From positions 1-35,324 of the forward strand of contig JAUYGX010000128.1 of assembly GCA_030690365.1 (NCBI GenBank): 35,324 nt of DNA, read 5' to 3'. Of this stretch, positions 14,388-23,000 are shown piece after piece. This DNA comes from Bacteroidales bacterium. GTDB lineage: Bacteria; Bacteroidota; Bacteroidia; Bacteroidales; F082. A program made the position numbers and the translations under genes. The notes below the pieces were generated by a model. The model was not told where the DNA came from. It saw only the letters and a program-made list of their open reading frames with translations, and ran no database searches. Positions within the stretch are counted from its first letter, which is position 1. The number at the start of each line of letters is the position of its first letter.

Positions 14388-14399
14388 TAAATTTATATC
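14384..14399. promoter_or_regulatory. Perfect 16-bp palindrome, candidate operator of the HEPN/MNT module
   Basis: GATATAAATTTATATC equals its own reverse complement. It abuts and overlaps the -7 element of the HEPN gene, so a bound protein would block transcription. Toxin-antitoxin operons are commonly self-repressed. The AT-rich composition raises the chance that it arose by accident. Confidence 0.45.
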
Positions 14400-14463
14400 A
14401 ACCAAGAATTCTAACAGTGTCATCAGCCGTGGCGGCCAAATAGTTTAGATAAACTCACCTTAA

Positions 14464-14502
14464 GCGGATTTATTTCCGCCAGGAATGGTTCATTTCCACC
14501 AT
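14464..14502 (-). terminator. Two short hairpins directly downstream of selD
   Basis: GCGGA...TCCGC (14464-14479) and ATGGT...ACCAT (14485-14502) lie immediately after the selD stop when read on the minus strand. Stems are only 5 bp and no strong U-run follows, so this is a tentative terminator. The rest of 14362-14463 holds the HEPN promoter region. Confidence 0.3.
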
Positions 14503-14503
14503 G

Positions 14504-15541
14504 CTAGAGAATAACCTTGATTAATTCCACGCCTTTATTGGTCAGGTAACCAAATGAATGGCAGACCAGATTTTCTCCCTTCAGCAGCGCTTCGACCTCT
14601 TCGGAATAATTTTCATCAACAGATATTAACAAACCGCCACTGGTTTGAGGGTCGCACAAAATATTTTTTTGTTCCTCATCTTTCAATTTCAACTTGTGGC
14701 CGTAACTGTCCCAGTTTCGGTTGGTTCCCCCCGGAATAGCCCCTTGGTTCAAATATTCGATTGCATCAGGAAATATGGGCACCTTTTTATAGTCAATCAC
14801 CGCTGATACATTACTGCCTTCACACATCTCAAGAAGATGTCCCAATAAACCGAACCCTGTAACATCTGTCATTGCATTAACACCTTTTATTTCAGCTAGT
14901 TTTGTACCCACCTTATTCAAAATCATCATAGAATCCTGTGCAATAAATTGGTGTTCTGCTTTGAGAATTCCCTGTTTCTGGGCGGTAGCCAAAATACCAA
15001 CACCAAGTGGTTTGGTCAGGTACAGTTTTGAACCAGGTTTGGCACTGTTGTTCTTTTTTAATTTCGAAATATCGATTCTTCCGGTAACGGCCAGTCCAAA
15101 AACAGGTTCAGGGTTGTCGATGCTATGCCCGCCGGCCAGCATGATACCCGCTTCTTTGCAGGCTGAACGTCCTCCTTCCATCACCTGAGAGGCTATTTCC
15201 GGCGGTATCTTGTCAACGGGCCAGCCCAGGATGGCGATGGCCAAAAGCGGTGTTCCGCCCATGGCATACACATCGCTGATGGCATTTACCGCGGCAATTT
15301 TTCCAAAAGCAAACGGATCATCCACAATGGGAAGGAAAAAATCGGTGGTACTGATGATGGCGGTACCATCACCCAGATCGTAAACAGCCGCATCGTCGCG
15401 ACTGTCGTTTCCGACAAGCAAATTTTTGTCGGTATCCTGCGCTATTCCGGTTTTCAAAATGGTGTCCAATACTTTTGGGGAGATTTTGCAACCACATCCT
15501 GCCCCGTGGCTATATTGAGTTAACCTGATTATTTCATTCAT
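14504..15541 (-). CDS. selD: Selenophosphate synthase
   Basis: 345 residues, full length. It makes selenophosphate from selenide and ATP. The N-terminus carries [18 protein letters not shown], nearly identical to Escherichia coli SelD, with catalytic Cys16 and Lys19 (Cys rather than selenocysteine). Further family blocks are present: [67 protein letters not shown] and [10 protein letters not shown]. Its start overlaps the end of selU by 8 bp, so the pair is co-transcribed. With no selA, selB or tRNA-Sec here, the local role is to feed tRNA selenation. Confidence 0.97.
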   Translation of the reverse strand: MNEIIRLTQYSHGAGCGCKISPKVLDTILKTGIAQDTDKNLLVGNDSRDDAAVYDLGDGTAIISTTDFFLPIVDDPFAFGKIAAVNAISDVYAMGGTPLLAIAILGWPVDKIPPEIASQVMEGGRSACKEAGIMLAGGHSIDNPEPVFGLAVTGRIDISKLKKNNSAKPGSKLYLTKPLGVGILATAQKQGILKAEHQFIAQDSMMILNKVGTKLAEIKGVNAMTDVTGFGLLGHLLEMCEGSNVSAVIDYKKVPIFPDAIEYLNQGAIPGGTNRNWDSYGHKLKLKDEEQKNILCDPQTSGGLLISVDENYSEEVEALLKGENLVCHSFGYLTNKGVELIKVIL

Positions 15542-16571
15542 AAGATGCTGCTTTTAATAGGATTCGGGCATTTTTTTTTGTGTCCACTTCGTTGCTTTCC
15601 AATCGATGGACCGATTCGGCTTCTCGCAAGGAAAGTCCTCCCAAATAATACTTGTCGTAGTAGGTGAGAGCCGTTATGGCTACCTCATAAAAGTTGTTTT
15701 TCTCCAGATATTCAAGCGCTTTTTTCGCCCTGTCGTAACCCAACCGTTTGGTGATTTTTCGGATGGCCAGGGCCAGTTCCTCTATATCCAGTCCTGCATA
15801 TTCCTGCACAAGGTATTCTGCCCGTGCTTCCTTTTTGATATCCAGAAAGTAAACCTCACTTTTTTCTATCTGTTTGAATAACCCAAGTGGAATAAAAACC
15901 GATCCGATATGGTGGCTTTCATCTTCCATCCAAATGGTGGCATTCTGATCCAGATGCCTCATTTCTTCAAACAGGTTATTTTCAAATTGCTCTCCTGAAG
16001 GTTGTTTTCCCATTTCGATACCTCCAAAAGCAGAGCCCCGGTGATGTGCAACGCCTTCCAAATCAACTACCTGTATGGATTGCTCTTGAAGATATTTCAA
16101 AATCATTGTTTTACCACTGCCGGTATATCCTCCCAGAATGGTGAGTTTGAACGGATATTCAAAAAAGTGAAGTACATAATTCCTGAACGACTTGTATCCA
16201 CCTTCGATGACCCGAATGGAATGAAATCCGTTTTCAGAAAGATGACGCGCGAAGGATTGGCTACGCATTCCACCACGCCAGCAATGTACTACCACTTCTC
16301 CGGAAGGAGCCACTTTAGAGGATTCTTCAATAAAATACTCCAGTTTGGGGTTCACTATTTTTAACCCAATCTTCATGGCGATTTCTTTGGATTGGCGCAC
16401 ATAGGCAGTTCCCACCATGGCCCGCTCAGCATCCGAAAACAAAGGGATATTGGTAGCACCCGGAATATGTCCTTTGGTAAATTCGCCGGGCGAACGAACA
16501 TCGATGATGGCCAGATGTGAATATTTTTGGTAATATTCAGAAACGGTTATTATGTCTGGATCAAATTCCAC
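15534..16571 (-). CDS. selU: tRNA 2-selenouridine synthase (SelU/MnmH)
   Basis: 345 residues, usual size. It converts 2-thiouridine to 2-selenouridine at the wobble position of certain tRNAs, using selenophosphate. Residues 5-130 form a rhodanese domain with catalytic Cys97 in [10 protein letters not shown]. Residues about 140-345 form a P-loop domain with GGYTGSGKT at 147-155. The frame overlaps selD by 8 bp, directly coupling donor synthesis to use. A candidate TAATTTTG -7 element lies at 16621-16628. Identification is secure; the equivalent E. coli name is mnmH (ybbB). Confidence 0.95.
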   Translation of the reverse strand: MEFDPDIITVSEYYQKYSHLAIIDVRSPGEFTKGHIPGATNIPLFSDAERAMVGTAYVRQSKEIAMKIGLKIVNPKLEYFIEESSKVAPSGEVVVHCWRGGMRSQSFARHLSENGFHSIRVIEGGYKSFRNYVLHFFEYPFKLTILGGYTGSGKTMILKYLQEQSIQVVDLEGVAHHRGSAFGGIEMGKQPSGEQFENNLFEEMRHLDQNATIWMEDESHHIGSVFIPLGLFKQIEKSEVYFLDIKKEARAEYLVQEYAGLDIEELALAIRKITKRLGYDRAKKALEYLEKNNFYEVAITALTYYDKYYLGGLSLREAESVHRLESNEVDTKKNARILLKAASYE

Positions 16572-16620
16572 TTTAGTTAAAAATAAGTTTGTGTATGACT
16601 AAAAATTGGTTTTATTGTCA

Positions 16621-16628
16621 CAAAATTA
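16621..16628 (-). promoter_or_regulatory. TAATTTTG -7 element of the selU-selD operon
   Basis: Matches TANNTTTG on the minus strand, 49 bp before the selU start. No clear -33 element. It lies in the 302-bp divergent gap 16572-16873, otherwise AT-rich and without visible genes. Confidence 0.4.
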
Positions 16629-16782
16629 ACAATTATCACTTCCTAAATTATTCATAACCTGATGTTTTAATAATTATTTAACTATGCATTAAACGTCTTT
16701 TGAAAATAAAAAGTATCCACATTACAGGGATGGTTTTTCAAAAAAAATCACTTTAAAAAAGCATAGATATGAAAGGTTTCTT

Positions 16783-16790
16783 TACTTTTG
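16783..16790 (+). promoter_or_regulatory. TACTTTTG -7 element of the DUF5808-like gene
   Basis: Matches TANNTTTG on the plus strand, about 83 bp before the ATG at 16874. No convincing -33 element is visible. Confidence 0.4.
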
Positions 16791-16873
16791 ATTGACTAAT
16801 GTTTTAACAAGATAATGAGCTAATATTAGTGATTTAAAAAACAGGATGTTAACGGCATATCAAATTTAGGATA

Positions 16874-17101
16874 ATGAAAAATAAAAGACCGGAACTCAAC
16901 CACGAAATGCGCAACTCGATGAATAAGAACCCAAATAACTGGTGGGGGATATTCTATTTCAATCGGAAAGACGGCAGAACTTTGGTTCCAAAATCAAACC
17001 CAAACCTGGGATGGACCTTGAATTTTGGAAATGTGAATACCTATCTGGCCATCATTGGATTTCTTCTGATTGCGATCCTTTTTAGCTACTTTATAAAATA
17101 A
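16874..17101 (+). CDS. Small membrane protein with a DUF5808-like domain
   Basis: 75 residues. Residues about 22-52 (WWGIFYFNRKDGRTLVPKSN, then LGWTLNFGN) resemble the short DUF5808 motif of an aromatic pair, a (K/P)DxR turn, a VPK segment and a GWTLNF end, found in many small bacterial membrane proteins. Residues about 54-74 (LAIIGFLLIAILFSYFIK) form one transmembrane helix, so the basic N-terminal part is probably cytoplasmic. It converges with ettA, leaving only 22 bp between stops. Function of the family is not known; the domain call is by eye. Confidence 0.7.
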   Translation: MKNKRPELNHEMRNSMNKNPNNWWGIFYFNRKDGRTLVPKSNPNLGWTLNFGNVNTYLAIIGFLLIAILFSYFIK

Positions 17102-17123
17102 ACACGGTTAAAGATCATTAAGA

Positions 17124-18797
17124 TTAACTTAATTTCTTGTATCTCAAACGTTTTGGAGTTACATCCCCCAAACGCTTTTTCTTATTTTCTTCATAATCGG
17201 AATACGATCCCTCAAAGTAAACAACCTTTGAATCGCCTTCGAACGAAAGAATATGGGTGGCAATGCGATCGAGAAACCACCTGTCGTGGGAGATGACCAC
17301 CGCACATCCGGCAAAATTTTCCAGGCCTTCTTCCAATGCGCGAAGTGTATTTACATCGATGTCGTTGGTGGGTTCATCCAGGAGCAATACGTTGGCTTCT
17401 TTTTTTAGTGTCATAGCCAGGTGAAGTCGGTTTCGTTCTCCACCCGAAAGCACGCCCACTTTTTTACCCTGGTCGGTGCCGCTAAAATTGAAACGGGATA
17501 CGTAGGCACGTGAGTTCATGCTTTTACTGCCCAGTTTGATGATGTCGTGGCCACCGGAAATTACTTCCCACACATTTTTTTCGGGATCGATTTCTTCATG
17601 GGTTTGGTCAACATACCCAATTTCAACGGTTTCGCCTACCTCAAAGGAACCCTGATCGGGTTTCTCAAGACCCATGATAAGTCGGAACAAAGTCGTTTTG
17701 CCGGCGCCATTGGGACCAATCACGCCCACAATTCCACCCGGAGGCAGGCTGAAATCCAGGTCGTCGAACAGAAGTTTATCTCCATAGCCTTTTCTGAGCC
17801 CTTTTACTTCAATTACCTTACTACCAAGGCGCGGACCATTGGGGATATAAAGTTCCAGTTGTTCCACTTTTTCATTCTTGTCTTCGGTGAGCAATTTTTG
17901 ATAATTGGTAACACGGGCCTTTGACTTGGCATGTCGTGCCTTAGGAGCCATACGCACCCATTCAAGTTCCCTTTCAAGAGTCTTCCTGTGTTTGCTGGCT
18001 GTTTTTTCCTCCATTTCCATGCGTTTGGACTTTTGTTCCAGCCAACTGGAATAATTTCCTTTCCATGGAATGCCTTTTCCACGATCGAGTTCCAAAATCC
18101 ATCCGGCCACATTATCCAGAAAATACCGGTCGTGGGTAACAGCAATGACTGTTCCCTTGTATTGTTTTAAATGATTTTCGAGCCATTCCACCGATTCTGC
18201 ATCCAGGTGGTTGGTGGGCTCATCCAACAAAAGAATATCGGGTTCCTGCAACAACAAACGACACAGTGCCACCCGGCGGCGTTCACCACCCGATAGTACC
18301 GACACCAATTTATTCTCCTCCGGGCAACGCAGTGCATCCATGGCCCTTTCAAGTTTTGTATCGATTTCCCAACCATTGTGTTGCTCAATCAATTCAGTGA
18401 GTTCGCCCTGTCGCTGAATTACTTTGTCCATTTCGTCATCCGACATGGGTTCAGAAAACTTCAGGTTGATTTCCTCGTACTCTTTCAGTAGATTTATTAC
18501 TTCCTGTACACCTTCTTCAACCACTTGCCGGACTGTTTTTTGGTTGTCCAATAGAGGCTCCTGCTCCAGCATGCCAATGGAAAAGCCCTTTAAAAACACA
18601 ACTTCACCATTGAATGATTTGTCAACGCCGGCAATAATGCGCAGTAAGGTTGATTTCCCGGAACCATTCAAACCGATGATTCCGATTTTGGCTCCATAGA
18701 AAAAGGAGAGGTAAATATCTTTGAGGATTTCTTTGTTTGGAGGTACTATTTTACCTACCCCCACCATCGAAAAAATGATTTTTTTATCGTCAGCCAT
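17124..18797 (-). CDS. ettA: Energy-dependent translational throttle protein EttA (ABC-F)
   Basis: 557 residues, close to E. coli EttA (555). It has two ABC domains and no membrane segment. The first has Walker A GLNGSGKST at 42-50, signature LSGGERRRVALCRLLL and Walker B LLLDEPTNHLD. The second has GPNGAGKTT, LSGGERNRLHLA and LLLDEPTNDID. The N-terminal IIFSMVGVGKIVPPNKEIL and the RHAKSKAR linker are EttA-type. EttA binds the ribosomal E site and couples translation to ATP/ADP level. A TATCTTTG -7 element lies at 18823-18830. Assignment within ABC-F is confident. Confidence 0.95.
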   Translation of the reverse strand: MADDKKIIFSMVGVGKIVPPNKEILKDIYLSFFYGAKIGIIGLNGSGKSTLLRIIAGVDKSFNGEVVFLKGFSIGMLEQEPLLDNQKTVRQVVEEGVQEVINLLKEYEEINLKFSEPMSDDEMDKVIQRQGELTELIEQHNGWEIDTKLERAMDALRCPEENKLVSVLSGGERRRVALCRLLLQEPDILLLDEPTNHLDAESVEWLENHLKQYKGTVIAVTHDRYFLDNVAGWILELDRGKGIPWKGNYSSWLEQKSKRMEMEEKTASKHRKTLERELEWVRMAPKARHAKSKARVTNYQKLLTEDKNEKVEQLELYIPNGPRLGSKVIEVKGLRKGYGDKLLFDDLDFSLPPGGIVGVIGPNGAGKTTLFRLIMGLEKPDQGSFEVGETVEIGYVDQTHEEIDPEKNVWEVISGGHDIIKLGSKSMNSRAYVSRFNFSGTDQGKKVGVLSGGERNRLHLAMTLKKEANVLLLDEPTNDIDVNTLRALEEGLENFAGCAVVISHDRWFLDRIATHILSFEGDSKVVYFEGSYSDYEENKKKRLGDVTPKRLRYKKLS

Positions 18798-18822
18798 GGT
18801 TGTGAGATTTTTTTTGAAAGCA

Positions 18823-18830
18823 CAAAGATA
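18823..18830 (-). promoter_or_regulatory. TATCTTTG -7 element of ettA
   Basis: Exact TANNTTTG match on the minus strand, 25 bp before the ettA start. Short leader. Confidence 0.5.
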
Positions 18831-18921
18831 GTTGAATTTGCAGTGCTTTAACAGGAGATCGGGAGGATCACTTTTTGTATTATTTCGACTCAGTAATTAC
18901 ACCAGGGCATCGTTGAAAATG

Positions 18922-18929
18922 TAACTTTG
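18922..18929 (+). promoter_or_regulatory. TAACTTTG -7 element of the YwbE-like gene
   Basis: Exact TANNTTTG match on the plus strand, 27 bp before the ATG at 18957. Confidence 0.5.
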
Positions 18930-18956
18930 CACCTTTAAAAATTTTCAATTTATAGA

Positions 18957-19166
18957 ATGGAGAACAATCAGTCAGACGGAAGATCAAGGGCCAACATTCA
19001 CATTGGGATGAAGGTTGAAATTGTCCAGAAACACCACCAACGTTCGGGTGAATTAACGGATGGGGTCATCAAAAGGATTTTAACCAAATCGGGGAATCAT
19101 CCGCATGGCATTAAGGTAATGCTCGAAACAGGGGAGGTGGGGAGAGTGCAAAATATTTTAGACTGA
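18957..19166 (+). CDS. YwbE-family protein
   Basis: 69 residues. The core RANIHIGMKVEIVQKHHQRS, then GVIKRILTKSGNHPHGIKVM, then GEVGRVQNIL matches the small YwbE family (named from Bacillus subtilis), a short beta-rich domain conserved in many bacteria and of unknown function. It stands alone with its own promoter and is divergent from ettA. The 195-bp gap after it (19167-19361) has no convincing gene; the only frame is 19 codons. Confidence 0.85.
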   Translation: MENNQSDGRSRANIHIGMKVEIVQKHHQRSGELTDGVIKRILTKSGNHPHGIKVMLETGEVGRVQNILD

Positions 19167-19268
19167 CCTTCTTTATTGGCATGGCCTTTATCGTTCCTGG
19201 CTTAAGCTGGGGGCAATTGGAAAAGAACGATTGTGTTTAGCGATTACCCCATCTTATAAATAAAAATC

Positions 19269-19276
19269 TATTTTTG
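19269..19276 (+). promoter_or_regulatory. TATTTTTG -7 element of the APS kinase gene
   Basis: Matches TANNTTTG on the plus strand, 85 bp before the ATG at 19362. No clear -33 element, so tentative. Confidence 0.35.
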
Positions 19277-19361
19277 TGTAATGATTAAATAATTCAAAAG
19301 CTATTTTCAATTGTGCCAACATCGGTAGAAAAATTCACGCATCATTTCATGCACTAAACAT

Positions 19362-19973
19362 ATGACCGAATCCAGTAACAACCATCCCGAATTTCATCAG
19401 ATACTCAATCGATCGGAAAAAGAGAGACTGCTGAGGCAGAATGCAAGGGTAATTTGGTTCACAGGACTTTCAGGTGCAGGTAAAACAACCATTGCCGGAC
19501 GTATTGAAAAGGAATTAAACCAAAGAGGCTACCTTACTCAGATATTGGATGGCGACGTTGTACGTTCGGGAATCAACAACAACCTGGGGTTTTCACCCGA
19601 CGACCGATATGAGAACGTAAGGAGGATTGCCGAAATCTCGAAGCTCTTTTTACACTGTGGGATCATCTGCCTGAACAGTTTTATAAGCCCTACCCATAAA
19701 ATAAGGCAGATGGCCAAAGACATTATCGGCCAGGATGACTTTATTGAAGTGTATATCAATGCCTCTCTGGAAGTATGCGAAAAACGCGATACTAAAGGCC
19801 TGTATCAAAAAGCAAGAGCCGGAAAGATAAAAGATTTTACCGGCATCGACGCTCCTTTTGAAGCACCGGAAAACCCGGATGTTGAAATAAATACGGAAGC
19901 TTTGTCTATTGATGAATCTGTTTCGATGGCTCTTGAGTATATTCTTCCGGTAATCGAATACAAGATGCCATAA
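19362..19973 (+). CDS. cysC: Adenylylsulfate (APS) kinase
   Basis: 203 residues, the length of stand-alone CysC. It phosphorylates APS to PAPS. Walker A GLSGAGKTT lies at 35-43, followed by the family blocks LDGDVVRSGINNNLGFSPDD, NVRRIAE, LNSFISP, and KGLYQKARAGKIKDFTGIDA. The usual SPFRxxR segment reads SPTHKIR here, a mild change near the substrate lid. No cysD, cysN or cysH is nearby, so PAPS may serve sulfation rather than assimilation; that is inference. It converges with the large kinase gene at a shared hairpin. Confidence 0.94.
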   Translation: MTESSNNHPEFHQILNRSEKERLLRQNARVIWFTGLSGAGKTTIAGRIEKELNQRGYLTQILDGDVVRSGINNNLGFSPDDRYENVRRIAEISKLFLHCGIICLNSFISPTHKIRQMAKDIIGQDDFIEVYINASLEVCEKRDTKGLYQKARAGKIKDFTGIDAPFEAPENPDVEINTEALSIDESVSMALEYILPVIEYKMP

Positions 19974-20003
19974 ATTTGATTTTGTAATTTCAATTCGTTT
20001 CTG

Positions 20004-20024
20004 AAATCACCGTCTCAGTGATTT
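20004..20024. terminator. Hairpin between convergent cysC and the large hybrid kinase gene
   Basis: AAATCAC, a 7-nt loop, then GTGATTT: a perfect 7-bp stem in the 41-bp gap, reaching into the end of the kinase gene. On the plus strand it is followed by AAATATTTTT, so it most likely ends the cysC transcript. Confidence 0.5.
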
Positions 20025-23000
20025 AAATATTTTTCTATCATTTCTGTCAGCACATTTCGCTTTAAAGGCTTCGTTATATAATCGTTACAACCGGCATCCA
20101 ATGCCTTTTCTTTGTCACCAGACAAGCTAAAGGCCGTTTGGGCGATAATAATCACATGGCTGTTGAACTTTCTGATTTGTTTTGTGGCATCATAGCCATT
20201 CATTTCAGGCAATTTAATGTCCATCAATATTAAATCGATATCGGGGCGCTGCCTGCATATCCTGACTGCTTCTTTTCCTGTTTTTGCAAACAGGAATTCA
20301 ACGTTGTACTTATCCAGAAAGATAGAAATAAGTTCAACCGAAGTTTCATCGTCTTCAACCACAAGTATTATCCCTTTGGTTTTTGATGGTGGCTCATCCT
20401 TTTCTACCGTGGTGGTTTCTGATACATTTTGGATGTCTTCAACTGAAGAATCCATAGGCAAGATAAAATAAAACACCGAACCGACCTGCTCACCTGTGGG
20501 TGGACTTTCCATCCAGATTTTACCTCCAAGTAATTTAATGTAAGCTGTTGTTATAGCCAACCCGAGTCCGGCACCTTCGTAGGCTTTGGTATCGGCAATA
20601 TCGGCCTGTATAAATCGCTCGAAGATGGCTTCTTGTCTTTCTTGTGGAACTCCAATCCCGGTATCTTTGACATAGAATTTCAGGTAATTGCCTTGTTTTG
20701 TTGCACCTAAAACGATGCTCCCTTCATTGGTATATTTTATGGCGTTTTTTACCAGGTTGGTCAGTATGGCAAATAATTTCTCACGATCTGTATTTGCATT
20801 TAGATCCTGATTCAAGTGGTGAGTATCCATTGAAAGCCTGATACCTTTGGCATCGGTTTCAGGTTTAAAAAAGGTGTAAATCTCCACCATCTGATCGTAG
20901 ATATTGGCTTCGGAGATATACACATTCATCTGTCCGGCTTCGATTCTTGAGATATCCACGATGTCGTTGATGATGTTGAGCATCCTGCGACCACTTTTTT
21001 CGATAATTTCAATGTATTTCTTTTGATTATCGTCGTTTAGGCCGGGCCGTTTAAGCATTTGGGCAAACCCAAGAATCCCGTTCATGGGTGTACGAATTTC
21101 ATGACTCATGTTGGCCAGAAAGGCTGATTTGAGGCGATCGCTTTCCTCGGCTTTGTCGAGAGCAATCATTAGATCGTCTTCCGATTTTTTGCGTTCAATC
21201 GAAATTCCGATCTGACTTGCCACAAATTCAAGCATCACCATATCCGACTTGGAAAACGCATCTTCGTCGGTGTAGCTTTGTAGTACCAATACTCCTGTAA
21301 CGCGGCCTTCAATTTTAAGGGGAACACCTAACCATACTTTCGACCGACTGCCTATATAAATCAGTTTACCCTCGGCAACCAGCTTGTCTTTTATGGCACT
21401 GTTAGCCATGAGTGGTTTTTTTGACTCAATTACATACTTGCTTAAAGTTAATGGGGCAGGACTGTTGGTATAATGGTCTTTTTCGTCAAAGTAAACAGGG
21501 AACGAAAGCTCATCTTTTTTGTCATCGTAAAAGGCAATATAAAAGTTTTTTGCATCGATAATGGTCTGTAACTCATCTCTGATCAGTGAAATAAAATCTT
21601 TAAAGTTAACGGTAGTTGTAACAGCCCGGGAGATGTTGTAAATCACTTTTTGAATCTGTTCGGCCCTGATCCTGTCTGTAATATCATGGTTAATCGACAG
21701 GCTGGCTTTCATTCCTTTATATTCGATGGGTGTGACTACTACTTCTGTCCAGTATTCAGTTCCGTCTTTTTTACGCTTCTTTTCAATCACATTCACCTTT
21801 TCACCTTTCAACAAATTAATGGTCCAGTTTTCGATGCCAATCTCAGATGTGGCACTAATTCCAATATCTGTAATGATGTTTTTGTTCAGAAGTTCTGCAC
21901 GGCTGTATCCTGTTTGTTTTTCAGCAGCAGGGTTCACTTCCAGTATCATCCCGTTGTCGGTGCCTGATATTTTAGTAACAAATACAGCATCGCCAAGTTC
22001 ATCAAAAAGCTGTTTAAATCTCAGTTCACTTTCGTGCATCGACTGTTCTGCCTGCTTTTTGTCAGTGATATCGGTGATAAAACCTTCGATAAACATCAGT
22101 TCACCTTGTTCAGAAAAAATACCACAGCCCCTTTCCCATACCCATTTTTCCTGACCATTTTTGTCAATAATCGGGTATTCATATTCAAATACAGAAAGCT
22201 CGGAAAGCATATGCTGCCACATAATCCATATTTTTTCCCGGTAGTCCGGATGGATAATGTCGTTAAAAGCCAGTAGGCTATTGTCGATCAAATCGTCAGG
22301 ATTATATCCGGTAATATTTACACAACCCGAGCTAACATAAAGCATGGTCCAGTTTTTATCGTTTTTGCACCTGTATGCAAAACCTGGCAGGTTGTTTAAT
22401 AAAGTACGGTGAGTTCGTTCCTTGTTCATCAGTTCTTCTTCAACCTGTAGCCTTTTGTGGTTGATAAGCGATTGGGCTACAATGGAAGCAATGGTGCTGG
22501 CGAAGGACTCCTCATCGGTGTACCAGTCACGGTTGTTGCCACAATGCTCAAAACAAACCACACCCATCAACTCGCCTTCAATATGAATGCTGGCATCCAG
22601 CAAAGACGTAACACCCAGTGGTTTAAAGAACTTAGTTGTAAATTCACTGGTTCGCAAATCGTTTTGAGCATCGCTGGTAAATACCCTGCTTTCGTTTTTT
22701 ATGGCATTAAAATATCTTGGAAAATCCGCCATTTTAAAAGAAGAACCCTGAACATGTTGCCGGGTTTTGCCATCAAACAAAGAAGCACATTGCAGTTCTG
22801 TATTATTTTCATCGAATAGCCAAATACCGGATCTTTCCACATTTAGGGTATCCGACATCTCCTGGGTCAACATTTGAAAGGTACCCGGTAAATCGCCCAA
22901 GGTGATTACTTCATTCAGGGCAATTCGGGCAATGGCATTTCGCTGTAGCTTGGCCCTTTCACGGCCTTTCATCATTTCATCTTCTGCCTTGCGGCGTTCA

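Noticed and set aside
19194-19240. Short hydrophobic frame after the YwbE-like gene
   Set aside because: Fewer than 20 codons, no ribosome site, no conservation evidence.
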